This document shows, piece after piece, positions 35,072 through 44,847 of a stretch of 64,000 nucleotides of DNA. The stretch lies in contig NC_081411.1 in the NCBI RefSeq assembly GCF_030272615.1, forward strand, positions 826,146,397-826,210,396, in the 5' to 3' direction. This stretch comes from Cryptomeria japonica (lineage: Eukaryota; Streptophyta; Pinopsida; Cupressales; Cupressaceae). Numbering within the stretch: the stretch's first letter is position 1; every line of letters starts with the position of its first letter. The notes beneath the pieces were generated by a model. It was not told where the DNA came from. It ran no database searches and saw only the letters and a program-made list of their open reading frames with translations. The position numbers and the translations under genes were made by a program.

Positions 35072-36860
35072 CCACATAATGCACCTCTACACGTTGAAGC
35101 TTTCATACATAAACACCGAATAAAGCGAGTCCTGATAGATGGAGGAGCAGGTCTTAATATTTGTACATTAAGCACCATCAGACAATTGGGATATTTTGAC
35201 AAGGCTGTGAATGCTACAAACCAAATCACCATTAAGGCTTATGATGATGAAGAGCGCTCGTCCAAGGGCATAGTCACCTTACCGCTAAGAATAGGGCCAG
35301 TCACAAAAGATGTGGTTTGTCAAGTCCTAGATCTAGATCTCACGTATAACATATTGCTAGGACGTCCGTGGATTCATGAAATGAGGGCAGTCCCATCAAC
35401 ATACCATCAATGCATAAAGTTCCCTCACAATGGAGTCGAGGTAACGGTCAATGGTGATCCAAATCCATTCATATATTGTAATAACTTGAGATCACATACT
35501 GAGACTATCATTCCCAGCAATCGGGAGGCTACTCCTTCGTCAGCATATATTGATCCTGAGTCATTAAAGCCCTCGACATCCAAACAAGGTGAACTTAGAG
35601 CCAAGTTTCAAGAAAAAGGCATGGGAGAATACACTCTGAATCAGACAATGTTTTTACGACAAGTCATGACCTCTCCCAAGGAATATGGGAGGCCACATCC
35701 TAACAAGCAAATCTCCATCATGATGCTCAAATGGGATCCTACCATCTTTCAAAAATGGGGTGAACTAGAAGAAGAAAATTTATATAAAATGCTCTATAAG
35801 GACGTTGAAGAGGACACACATGATCAGATTATTATACCCTGTGAGAACTATGGAAAAGGCTTCAAAATTTTGCAAAGATTCGGGTATGATGGAAAAAGCC
35901 CTCTCGGACTACGCAAAGAAGGTGTCATGGAGCCCTTACAACCTGAGCTAACTACAAGAAGGGAACGCTCCAAGGGGCTTGGTTTTCTGAATCCCAGACT
36001 ACATAATAAAAGAACAAAAGAGGTATGGCGAATTAAAGTTGCCGAAGTTCAACAAGAGGATTACTATTCCACAGACTCCAATGAGTGGGAATGGGGTTCA
36101 GACAAATCCTCCAGTGACTATGAGCTCACTGAAACATTCAGAGAGCCAGATGAACCCACAGAGGAGGAGGAATTTTACAAAAAGTTCAGAGTTGGTCAAG
36201 AACCAACCCATAAGGATCCTGCACAAGCTTCGTTTCAAGGTCCTAGGTCAAAATCACATAGGATGAGGACACCTGTCCCAGAAGGCTCTACTAGTGATGA
36301 CAATTTGGATTCGTTCATGATCGAAACTGGTGAGGAGAGTGCCATCGATGACCTCGACGATTACCTTGACATACCTGAATATAACCACATCTTCACTATT
36401 AGTCCTGCAAACCCTGAAAGCACTAAAGACCTTCCCCTTGTTCATCCCCAACTCATTGACTGGGATCATGAAGGACCAGTACAATTTGATACATTTCAAA
36501 ATGACGAAGCTATTATCGACTACCTTGGCATTCGAGATGATCTTCCCCCTGGAGACCACAAAGCAGGATACGCCATAGAGCTCAACAACATAGCATACTT
36601 TGGTGAGGGTGTCGGGCCTTCTAGTCGCAAAAATGTGAAAATAAAAACAAAACAAGGGTCTTATGGCGAAAACCACACTGTGGCGCTATCTGACTCCAAA
36701 AAAATAAAAAGAAAGGACGTATCTGAGGGTGAAAACCTCTCTGAGGCGCCCGAAGATGGAAGGCTCGACATTCTCCCAGCATCATACAAGGAAAAATCAT
36801 CTATGTTGGTAGAGGAGACTATAAAGACAAACATTGGTACAGCAGAGGTTCCACACAACA
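35072..36860 (+). pseudogene. Protease, linker and G-patch of element B pol
   Basis: Same frame as gag. The retropepsin active site LIDGGAGLNICT is at about 35131-35166; Tat elements use D-G/N-G rather than DTG/DSG here. LLGRPWIHEM and PSTYHQCIKFP follow at about 35350-35425. A G-patch-like segment at about 35840-35995 contains GYDGKSPLGLRKEG and SKGLGFLNPR. An acidic linker follows, with HPQLIDWDHEGP near 36447. The segment is fully open in B but lies downstream of the 35069 stop. Confidence 0.85.
36663..36751 (+). other. Two A4-bulge RNA hairpins in the element B pol linker
   Basis: Copy 1 (36663-36689): outer ATGGCG with CGCTAT (one G-T wobble), AAAA, inner CCAC with GTGG around ACT. Copy 2 (36727-36751): outer GGGTG with CGCCC, AAAA, inner CCTC with GAGG around TCT. 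They overlap coding sequence and sit at the same place as the element A pair 6982-7069, with different but still paired bases. Confidence 0.72.
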
Positions 36861-36869
36861 TATTTTTGG

Positions 36870-38320
36870 CTCAATCATTGACAGAGGCCGAGAGGACAAA
36901 ATTCATAAGCTTTTTCAAGGAACGACAAATCAACTTCGCATGGTCATACGCTGATATGCCTGGACTGAATCCGGATTTGGTTATGCATCATTTGACAGTC
37001 AAACCAGGGGCAAAACCAGTAAAGCAAAAATTAAGGAAAATGCATCCACAAGTGGCATTGCTAGTCAAGGTAGAGCTGGAGAAATTACTGGATGTCGGAT
37101 TCATACACCCAATTGATTATCCTGAATGGATTTCCAATCTAGTACCCGTCAGTAAACCAGATCGCAGCATAAGGATATGTACAGACTTCAGAGATATCAA
37201 TAAGGCTTGTCCAAAGGATGATTTCCCATTACCAAACATTGACTTGATCGTTGATCTCACAGCAGGTCATGAAATGTTATCCTTAATGGATGGATTTTCT
37301 GGATATAATCAAATCAGGATCGCACCTGAAGATCAACATAAAACATCATTCACTTGTCCATGGGGAACCTTCTGTTGGAATGTCATGCCTTTTGGGTTGA
37401 AAAATGTAGGCGCCACATATCAAAGAGCGATGACTACTATCTTTCATGATCTCATGCACATAACCGTGGAAGATTATGTTGACGATCTTTTGGGAAAGTC
37501 AATAGACAGAGATACACACTTGGACATACTTTCAGTTGTCTTTGATCGGCTAGAAAAATATAAGGTAAGACTAAATCCAAAGAAATGCGTCTTTGGAGTA
37601 ACCTCCGGGAAGCTCCTAGGATTCATTATGTCTAAAAGAGGAATAGAAGCTGATCCAGCAAAATTCAAGGCTATCTTGGACATGCCGCCACCCAAGAATA
37701 TCAGTCAACTTCGGTCTTTACAAGGGAGACTCCAATCCATACGAAGATTCATAGCACAACTTGCAGATAAGTGTAATCCTTTCCAGCACCTGCTACACAA
37801 AAACATCAAGTTCAAATGGGATGAGAACTGTCAACAGGCTTTTCAGGCGCTCAAAGACTATCTTTTGAACCCACCAGTTTTGATGCCACCAATTCCAGAT
37901 CAACCGTTGCTACTTTACATATCAGCTACTCCAATGGCACTGGGGGCACTCCTAGCACAACAAATGCCTGACGGCAAGGAAAAGGCAGTCTATTATATCA
38001 ATCGCACATTGGTGGGATATGAGCTAAACTACACACCAATCGAGCGTGCATGTCTCGCTGTGGTCTTTGCTTCACAAAAATTATGACATTATATGCTCAC
38101 TCACAAGACTAAGTTGATTGCCAGAATTGATCCACTAAAATATCTTCTCAGCAAAGCTACACTTACTGGGTGGCTGGCCAAGTGGGTAATGATTTTGAGT
38201 GAATTCGACATTGAATACCTGGACAGAAAAGCTATAAAAGGACAAGCAATTGCAGATCAACTGGCAGATGCTCCCATGATAGATGATGCTCCTCTACAGT
38301 TAGAATTTCCAGATGAGTCC
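36870..38320 (+). pseudogene. Reverse transcriptase and first RNase H of element B
   Basis: Fully recognisable RT: FRDINKACPKDDFPLPNID near 37188, LMDGFSGYNQIRI near 37285, CPWGTFCWNVMPFGLKN, and the catalytic YVDDLLGKS at about 37471-37500. Thumb, connection and first RNase H follow. LLYISATPMALGALLAQ lacks the usual catalytic aspartate of RNase H. The frame runs unbroken to TGA at 38084, where element A has CGA (arginine), then continues in the same frame. One nonsense change thus separates RT from the rest of pol. Confidence 0.92.
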
Positions 38321-38730
38321 ATTCTAACAATATCACCTGCAAAGCCATGGCAATTATATTTTGACGGCTCATATACATAGCACGGGGCAGGAGCAGGTAT
38401 ACTCTTTATAACTCCCCAAGGCGATTCTATACCAAAGTCATACTGCTTATCATTTCCGTGCACTAACAATATAGCAAAATACAAGGCATTAACAACTGGG
38501 TTAAGAATTGCAGTTCAATGGAAGATCCAAGAACTTCATGTTTTTGGGGATTCTCAATTGGTTATCCGTCAAGCAACTGATGATTATCAAACAAAAGATG
38601 AAAAGCTAATGCCTTACAAACAACTGGTAGATGATCTGAAACAACACTTCGCAAAGATAGAGTTTGAGCAGATACCAAGAGAACAGAATCGCGCTGCTGA
38701 TGCCATGGCTACAATTGCTTCGCTCATTGA
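38321..38730 (+). pseudogene. Archaeal-type second RNase H of element B
   Basis: LYFDGSYT gives the first aspartate, but a TAG at 38378 follows. Element A has a CAA glutamine there. The expected glutamate of SEYEAL in element A is lysine here (AKYKAL), so a key acidic residue is also lost. VFGDSQLVI retains the next aspartate. Diagnostic for the Tat lineage. Confidence 0.85.
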
Positions 38731-40096
38731 TCTACCGCAAAATGAGACCTGCTATGAATTCCTGGTAGACAACCTGCTGATTCTGTCATATGAAATCACT
38801 CCTAAGGAAATGATATGTGTTGTTGGTCCTGAATCCCAGTTATATGGCCCCATATTCACATACCTTCGCGACAATATCTTACCTCCCGATCTATCGAACA
38901 ATCAACACCGTACTTTCATTCGCCAATCCTCTCGATACGTCATTTTAGCAGATATCCTATACCGATGAGGTCTAGATGGCACCCTTCTTAGATGTTTAGA
39001 GAGTGATGAAGCTCAGATTGCATTACGAGAAGTGCATGAAGGGATATGTGGTCCGCATACTAGTGGTCCTACCTTGGCCAAGAAACTCATCAGGACTGGA
39101 TACTACTGGCCTACTATGGAAAAAGATGCATATCGATTTGTCAAGAAGTGTAAGCAGTGTCAAATTCATGGAGACCTCATACATACACCAGCACAGGAAC
39201 TACAACCACTTGCATCTCCTTGGCCCTTTTGTCAGTGGGGACTCGATCTCATAGGCAAGATTCACCCTCCTTCTTCCAATGGACATAAATTCATTATCAC
39301 AGCCACAGAGTATTTTACAAAGTGGATTGAAGCCGTGCCTCTCATACAAGTTACTGGGAAACAAATCGCTACCTTCATCTTGAACTACATCATTTGCCGA
39401 TACGGGATTCCTACTTCCATTATTATTGATAACGGGCGTCCCTTCAAAAATCAGGATGTTCGTGAACTCTATGAGCGCTTCCATATCTCCCATCGTTTCT
39501 CCACACCATATTACCCCCAAGGTAATGGCCAAGCTGAGGCATCTAATAAAACAATTCTCAAAATCCTTAAAAAGACAGTCGACGACGCTGGCCGTAACTG
39601 GCATATCCAACTCAATCCTGCACTCTGGGCCTATCGCACAAGTGTCCGCACACCTACAGGAGCTACACCCTACTCACTTGTCTACGGCTCTGAAGCCATC
39701 TTGCCTATTGAGGTCGAGTTACCTTCTCTACGGGTCTCCTTGAGAAACATAATCAACAATGAAGACTACAGGGTCTCTCGCTTGCAAGAACTAGAACTGC
39801 TGGAGGAATGAAGGCACACTGCTTTTAATCATCTCAAGGCTTACCAACAACGAATGAGTTGCAGTTACAATCACAAAGTTAAGCCTCGCACATTTGAGGT
39901 AGGTGACCTAGTCCTCAAAGAGAATCCCAAGAATCAGCAAGACAGAGATAAGAAGGGTAAGTTTGAACCAAACTGGCTTGGTCCTTACATCATTACAGCG
40001 GTATATGGATCTGGGGCATATCAGCTCTCAACTACAGAAGGTGAACCCTTAGAGGATCCTATCAATAGCATGCACCTTCACAGGTTCTACACATAA
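38731..40096 (+). pseudogene. Integrase of element B
   Basis: A zinc-binding N-terminus with intact H-H-C-C (HEGICGPH..., KKCKQCQIHG) lies at about 39030-39170. The catalytic triad is D in GLDLIGKIHPP (near 39240), D in IIDNGRPF (near 39428) and E in QAEASNKT (near 39536). The C-terminal GDLVLKENPKNQQDRDKKGK...WLGPYIIT segment ends at TAA 40094-40096. TGA codons at 38966 and 39809 interrupt an otherwise continuous frame; both replace arginine codons of element A. Confidence 0.92.
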
Positions 40097-41692
40097 GCTC
40101 TTCGGAACATCCTAATTCAAAAATACAAAAAAAAGTAAAAAATTTCAAAAATACAAAAAAAAATAAAATAAAAATTAAAAAATCAAAAAAGTAAAGAGAA
40201 ATAATTTCGTCCAACGGTGAAAACCACTTCGGTGGCGCCCTGGGCAAGTACCATGGTGAAAACTGGGTCACCAGCGCCATGCGTAGAGACTTTGCTCCTC
40301 TCTCCTTCAGGATTCTCTTTCATCTTTCACTTCGCACACACTCACAACCTATTCATCCATGATACAATTACCCAGTCCCATCATGGCTTGTTATTGATCT
40401 ACCTAAGATTGGTTAGCCATTCATAATAAACCTCCCTTTTCACATCCCTTTCCATCCATAATAAATCCGATCCTATCTGTGGCTAAGGCAAAATCCTACG
40501 TCTAGTGATGGGTGTGGAACTGAGAACATCACATGTTTCAAGGAGTACAGTTTCTTCCAGCTTCCTTCAGTCTATCCGCGCACAATCCGCAATAAAGCAA
40601 CATCTGCATCACAGATCTGCAATAAAGTATCAGTTTCATGGATTCAGTCAGTTTCAGATGAGACATAGCAGCAATAATGAGCTTCAACAAAATCAAATCT
40701 TTCAACAGACTCAGACAACATATGGTTCAGTGCTATCTATCCTTTTTGTGAAAGTGAACATTGTGACCACAATCAAATAAGACTTATACAAGTGACAAGA
40801 GACACTAAACTTGAGGACTACAGTGGGTGTTGGTGTCGAGTCTTGGTTTTCTTTTGATTTTATCTTTTGGTGACATGTCTTTTAGCTTTTCCAGGATGTC
40901 TTTGACTAGAAAGGCGAGGATGGGGTATCGTCACCTATTTGCATTTGCTGTCTGTCGATTGTCTTTTAGTAATGCTATGACTTGTCCAAGGATATGAGGA
41001 CACTGTGAGTCTAGTGTGAACTAGGGCATTCCTTGTTTGTGACTGTCTTATCTCCATGCAAACAGGTACAATGACTTTCTGGGTCGAACAGATGCCTCGA
41101 TTGTCATAACCTACTTGCCATAATAAAGCTCAATGATGATAATGCACAAGAAGCTCTTTCACTTTCATATCTTCTATCTTCCATCCCCCTTTCTTGATTG
41201 ACTTCCATCGTCCTTCTCGAGTCCACGTAGCTCGCTATCACATGACTGAGTATAATGACACACCAAAAACATTTGCATTTCATGTAGTTGCACCTACATT
41301 ACCACATATAAGAATTTCATACATACATATAGATATCACAACTGCATCACATCCTGCACACAACACCAGTTAGCACAATTTACATTTGCATTATCATATT
41401 CATCTGCATTACATACATTCACATTTGCATCATGCATCCCATATAAAACATAAAAGAACAAAAATATTGCATTACATCATATAAGCATCCATATCATAAA
41501 ATATGCATCACATAAGAACATCTCATCACATAAGGTACACATGCATATAGCTGCTGCAAAAATGGATCATCTCTCATATATAATCAAAAGTGTCATGATA
41601 CAATGATGTCAAAAGAATCATATGGCTACAAAATCACCCGCAGGTGTCTCCAATACAAAAATGGTACATATACTGATACAAAGGGGAGCCCT
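40097..41692 (+). other. Element B 3' region between pol and the antisense gene
   Basis: A-rich tract and RNA hairpins come first. A stretch at 40505-40860 is shared with 57552-57920 in element C. Sequence at 40905-41600, absent from C, includes a TTTGCATTACATAC-like low-complexity run (41270-41560). The latter would lie downstream of the antisense gene's stop and could hold its poly(A) region. No gene seen. Confidence 0.6.
40216..40281 (+). other. Two A4-bulge RNA hairpins after the element B pol stop
   Basis: Copy 3 (40216-40239): outer GGTG with CGCC, AAAA, inner CCAC with GTGG closing a TTCG tetraloop (UUCG in RNA). Copy 4 (40252-40281): outer CATGGTG with CGCCATG, AAAA, inner CTGG with CCAG around GTCA. 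The element C counterparts at 57263 and 57299 restore Watson-Crick pairs (CACC and CACCATG) where B has U-G wobbles. Confidence 0.78.
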
Positions 41693-43648
41693 CTATGGCT
41701 ATGATGAACTCCCTCCCTCAGAGCCGCCTGGCCTCGACGGAGTCTGAGCTCTAGATGGTCCCGCTCCAGGATCCCCCTACCTGTCTGGTGGTGGTGGAGG
41801 ACCCATGACCCCACCGCTGGATGCCTGCCTCCTACGACTCCCTCCCGTAGCCGTCGCTGTGCGCGACGATCTATGGAAGCTCCTCGTCCGCTGATCCGCT
41901 GGCACGACGCCATAGTACAGATCCCTCCAGTAGGCGATCTCCTCTCTGACTCGCAGCACATATGCGTAGCCTGCCCCTGCATCCTCTGCTGCCTGCCTCC
42001 CTACCCTCAGAGCTGTCTCGGCCTCAGTATATCGCTAGATGGCCTGGTCTCTCTCCCGCTCTGTGTCCCTGAGCCTGATCCTGAGGCGATCCCTCTCCCG
42101 CTCCAAATCCACAATCTCGTCTGCCTGGCCCTGGCAGATCTCTCTCAGCCCTAGCAGCTCATCCTCCTCAGGATCACCACCCTTAGCCTCTGCCTGTGGC
42201 TCCTCCTCTGTAGGTGCCTGCACCTGTGCCTCCCCCTGTACCTGTCTAGGTGCCTGAATAGGTACCTATCTCTGCACCTGTCCCTGTCCCTGCACTTGTC
42301 CCGGTCCCTGTGCTCTAGGACCCTGTGCTGCTGGTACATGTAGGGGAAATCCACCTCGACCCCTCACCACCTGGGCTGCTCTCTCCTATCCTCCCTCTCT
42401 CCGAGGTGCTACTCGTCTCTCCCCCACCACTCCTCTCCGCCTCCATCGGTCCCTGCCTCCATCTCCTCCACCATCATCATCATCATCCCCTCCCACCTCT
42501 CCCTCCAGCAGCTCTCTCGGATCTGTCAACCTCGAAAATGGATGCTCTGCCCAATATGCAGAATACTCTGCGTCCATCCCTACATCCTCTACCTCCGGCC
42601 ACATGTCCCATGGTAATGGCATCATCTCGGCCATCTATGTCACGGCCTGATCATATGATAGAAGTGGCCCGAACTGTACCTGATCTTTGACTGTACGGGC
42701 ATACATGCCCGAGCCTCGCGGCATCCTCTGGATCCGACCGAACTGTCTGCATACCTTGTCAACAAGTTGCCTCTCCAGAATATAGGGCGTCTGCCCAATA
42801 AGATACCTGCTCTTGAATGCATAGGGTAGCTCCACTGCGTCGTCATCCCACTCCTCGCACCCCAAGTACGACCTCCAGATAACCATATCAATGTCATCTA
42901 TGACGCATCTCCAGTGCTCCAATCGACCAATCCGAGGCTGTGATGTAATCATATCGTATAAATGAACAAAACTCCGTCCATGCCCTCTACCTCTGAAGTG
43001 GATAGGTCGTGTGATAGGAAGGTGCTCATATGCCCACACCTGTAGGAGAGTCACTCCGCAGCCCAAGCCCACTGATCCGTGGTAAACAAACTGATGCAGC
43101 TCATAGTATAAATGTGCCAGGACACATGGCCCCCATGCATATCTAGTGTGCTCTGTCATCAGTGTCTCCAATGCTCCTCCCCAGCCAACTGCCAATCCCC
43201 GTGTAGCCCTGTCTGGACATAAGAAACCACTGATGGCTCCTCCAATAACAGCCGACAACGCTAGCCCTATCACGGTCATGGTATCTCATGCCACGTGACC
43301 TTCTCTCATCTCCAACCCGGGATCCTGAAATACCTGTCTCAGTGCCTCTTTGTCTCTGTCTCGATCGTATGGAATCAACTCTCCATCGATCAGAATATGC
43401 AAAATCCTGTAGACATCCTCCAGCGTCACTGTCATCTCCCCCATAGGCAAATGGAACGTGCAAGTCTCGGAGTGCCATCTCTCCGCCAGTGCAGTTAGCA
43501 AACCCATGTTTGCCCGAAACTCAGGCACATATAGCACATGTGTGAGACCCATCTCCTCAATCGAAATCATGTCCTGAATCGACAACTCTGGTCACAACCT
43601 CTGAGTCAATGGGAATCTCTCCCGTGACTCCAACATAGGCAAATACTC
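41693..43648 (-). pseudogene. Antisense PMD gene of element B, exon 2
   Basis: Plant mobile domain (PMD, MAIN/MAIL-type) protein encoded opposite to gag-pol. Exon 2 starts after acceptor TTGACTGCAG and keeps one frame for 652 codons to TAG 41693-41695. PMD hallmarks in order: AERWHSETCTFHLP and GEMTVTLEDVYRIL (43400-43500), RYAWGPCVLAHLYYEL and LLQVWAYEHLPITRPI (43000-43150), VDKVCRQFGRIQRMP (~42730). An acidic D/G-rich tail, a charged coiled coil (LERERDRLRIRLRDTERERD, 42040-42110) and GSEGGSSS at the end follow. Eight premature stops (43592, 43286, 42635, 42386, 42266, 42035, 41777, 41699) but no frameshift. Function unknown; PMD proteins are known in hosts and in mobile elements. Confidence 0.85.
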
Positions 43649-43719
43649 CTGCAGTCAACCAATCAATCATGTCAGTTATAGTGGCATTCACTGTTTATCA
43701 CAAAATGCTACTTGCTATC

Positions 43720-43930
43720 TAAATGCATATGGTTATCTACCCTAGTGACACTCACTGTTCATCACAAAGTGTTGCTATCTATCCTAGTAGTACTCCCTAT
43801 TCATCACAAAGTACTACGTGTGTGACATTCCTTGTTCATCACAAAGTGTTACTCACATTCGCACTCCCTGTTCATCACAAAGTGCTACCTATCTTGGTGC
43901 TCCCTGTTCATCACAAAGTGCCTTGATCTA
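43720..43930 (+). repeat. TTCATCACAAAGTG short tandem repeats in element B
   Basis: Six or more copies of GTTCATCACAAAGTGCTAC-like units spaced 30-45 bp. The same family occurs at 58670-58850 in element C and, degenerate, at 13470-13740 in element D. Confidence 0.85.
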
Positions 43931-44039
43931 TCCTAGTCATCTTAGAGGACCTGCTTGAGTGTATCCTCTCAGTAGCTTATCCAATCGACAGCGTATGTTC
44001 ATCACAGAACTGTCGATTTGACCTCGAAGACCAAAACCA

Positions 44040-44335
44040 TGCATTTTTGCAACACAAACGCGCTTTACACTCCTAAACGTGCTTATAGACTACACAAACG
44101 CGCTTCTGCAACACAGACGCGCTTTCTGAACACATACGTGCCTATACCATTCACAAACGCGGCCAGGGAACACAAATGTCCCTACATGACATAAACGCCT
44201 CTACAATTCTCAAACGCGTCCGCATTCAGCATAAACGCGGTCCCAGGCATAGACGCGCCTGGATCCGACACAGACGCGCCTGTTGGACACAGACGCGCCT
44301 GGCACTGACACAGACGCGGTTGCGCATTTTTGCAT
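44040..44335 (+). repeat. ACACAGACGC / CAAACGCG repeat cluster in element B
   Basis: About fourteen variants of ACACAAACGCG or ACACAGACGCG spaced 15-25 bp. The plus-strand sequence is the complement of the GCGTCTGTGT cluster in the leader at 31929-32093. It lies in the PMD intron. A degenerate version is at 59040-59135 in element C. Confidence 0.85.
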
Positions 44336-44437
44336 TTTTTTAACTATCCTATTCCTAGCGCATTTATTGCTACCTAGCATGCATTAATGACAAAACTTGA
44401 AATGCATGAAAGTACGAGGAGATTTTGCGGTACTTAC

Positions 44438-44503
44438 CGGCTCTCCTGCCTCTGCTGGTCGCTGGAATCGGCAAACGCGGTCAAATCTATGAACCAAAGC
44501 CAT
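44438..44503 (-). pseudogene. Antisense PMD gene of element B, exon 1
   Basis: 66 nt, 22 codons, from ATG at 44503 (MALVHRFDRVCRFQ...) to CCG before donor GTAAGT. An in-frame stop lies 11 codons-worth or less upstream, so this ATG is the likely start. Phase 0 joins it to EYLPMLESRE in exon 2. Element C keeps the same frame, the RVCRFQRP core and the donor at the equivalent place (59246-59290). Confidence 0.75.
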
Positions 44504-44592
44504 CGCTGCTGACTACTGCTGCTCTTTTCTCGCTCTGCACTGTGATCTTGTAAGGGTGTGGATGACAATGAGGATGTCTTTTGCCCGTGGTC

Positions 44593-44601
44593 TATCTTAT
44601 A
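44593..44601 (-). promoter_or_regulatory. TATA-like box of the antisense PMD gene, element B
   Basis: TATAAGATA on the minus strand, 90 nt upstream of the PMD ATG. The surrounding TATAAGATAGACCA is conserved in element C (59359-59367), where it is 69 nt from the ATG. A separate antisense promoter is inferred. Confidence 0.5.
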
Positions 44602-44833
44602 GCCTACCCTAGCCCTCGCCCTCATTTCCCGAGTCAGTATTCTTCTTCCTGTGACTTTGTCACTTTATCCGGTCAGTCCATTCTAGCCTTTCTTTCTTAT
44701 CAAGAGATTGTCTGCAATCTTTTCAGACATTTTCATCCAATCTCTCGAGGGGGCATATCATTCCCATTCTGGGGCAACTCTGTATCAGTTCATCTTATCT
44801 TCTTTGAAACAACGCAACAAGCCGCATTGTCTC

Positions 44834-44847
44834 AAAGAGGGGCAAAA
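44834..44847 (+). promoter_or_regulatory. Polypurine tract of element B
   Basis: AAAGAGGGGCAAAA immediately before the 3' LTR, identical to the other three elements. Confidence 0.92.

Larger units (their letters stand above)
43649..44437 (-). other. Intron of the antisense PMD gene in element B
   Basis: 789 nt from donor CCG|GTAAGT to acceptor CTGCAG|GAG. Both borders are conserved at the matching places in element C. It contains the TTCATCACAAAGTGCTAC repeats (43720-43930) and the ACACAGACGC cluster (44040-44335). Confidence 0.75.

Noticed and set aside
41626-41982. Minus-strand open frame of 118 codons
   Set aside because: It is an out-of-frame shadow of the C-terminal part of the antisense PMD exon 2.
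42325-42690. Plus-strand open frames opposite PMD exon 2
   Set aside because: Complement of the low-complexity acidic tail; no independent coding evidence.
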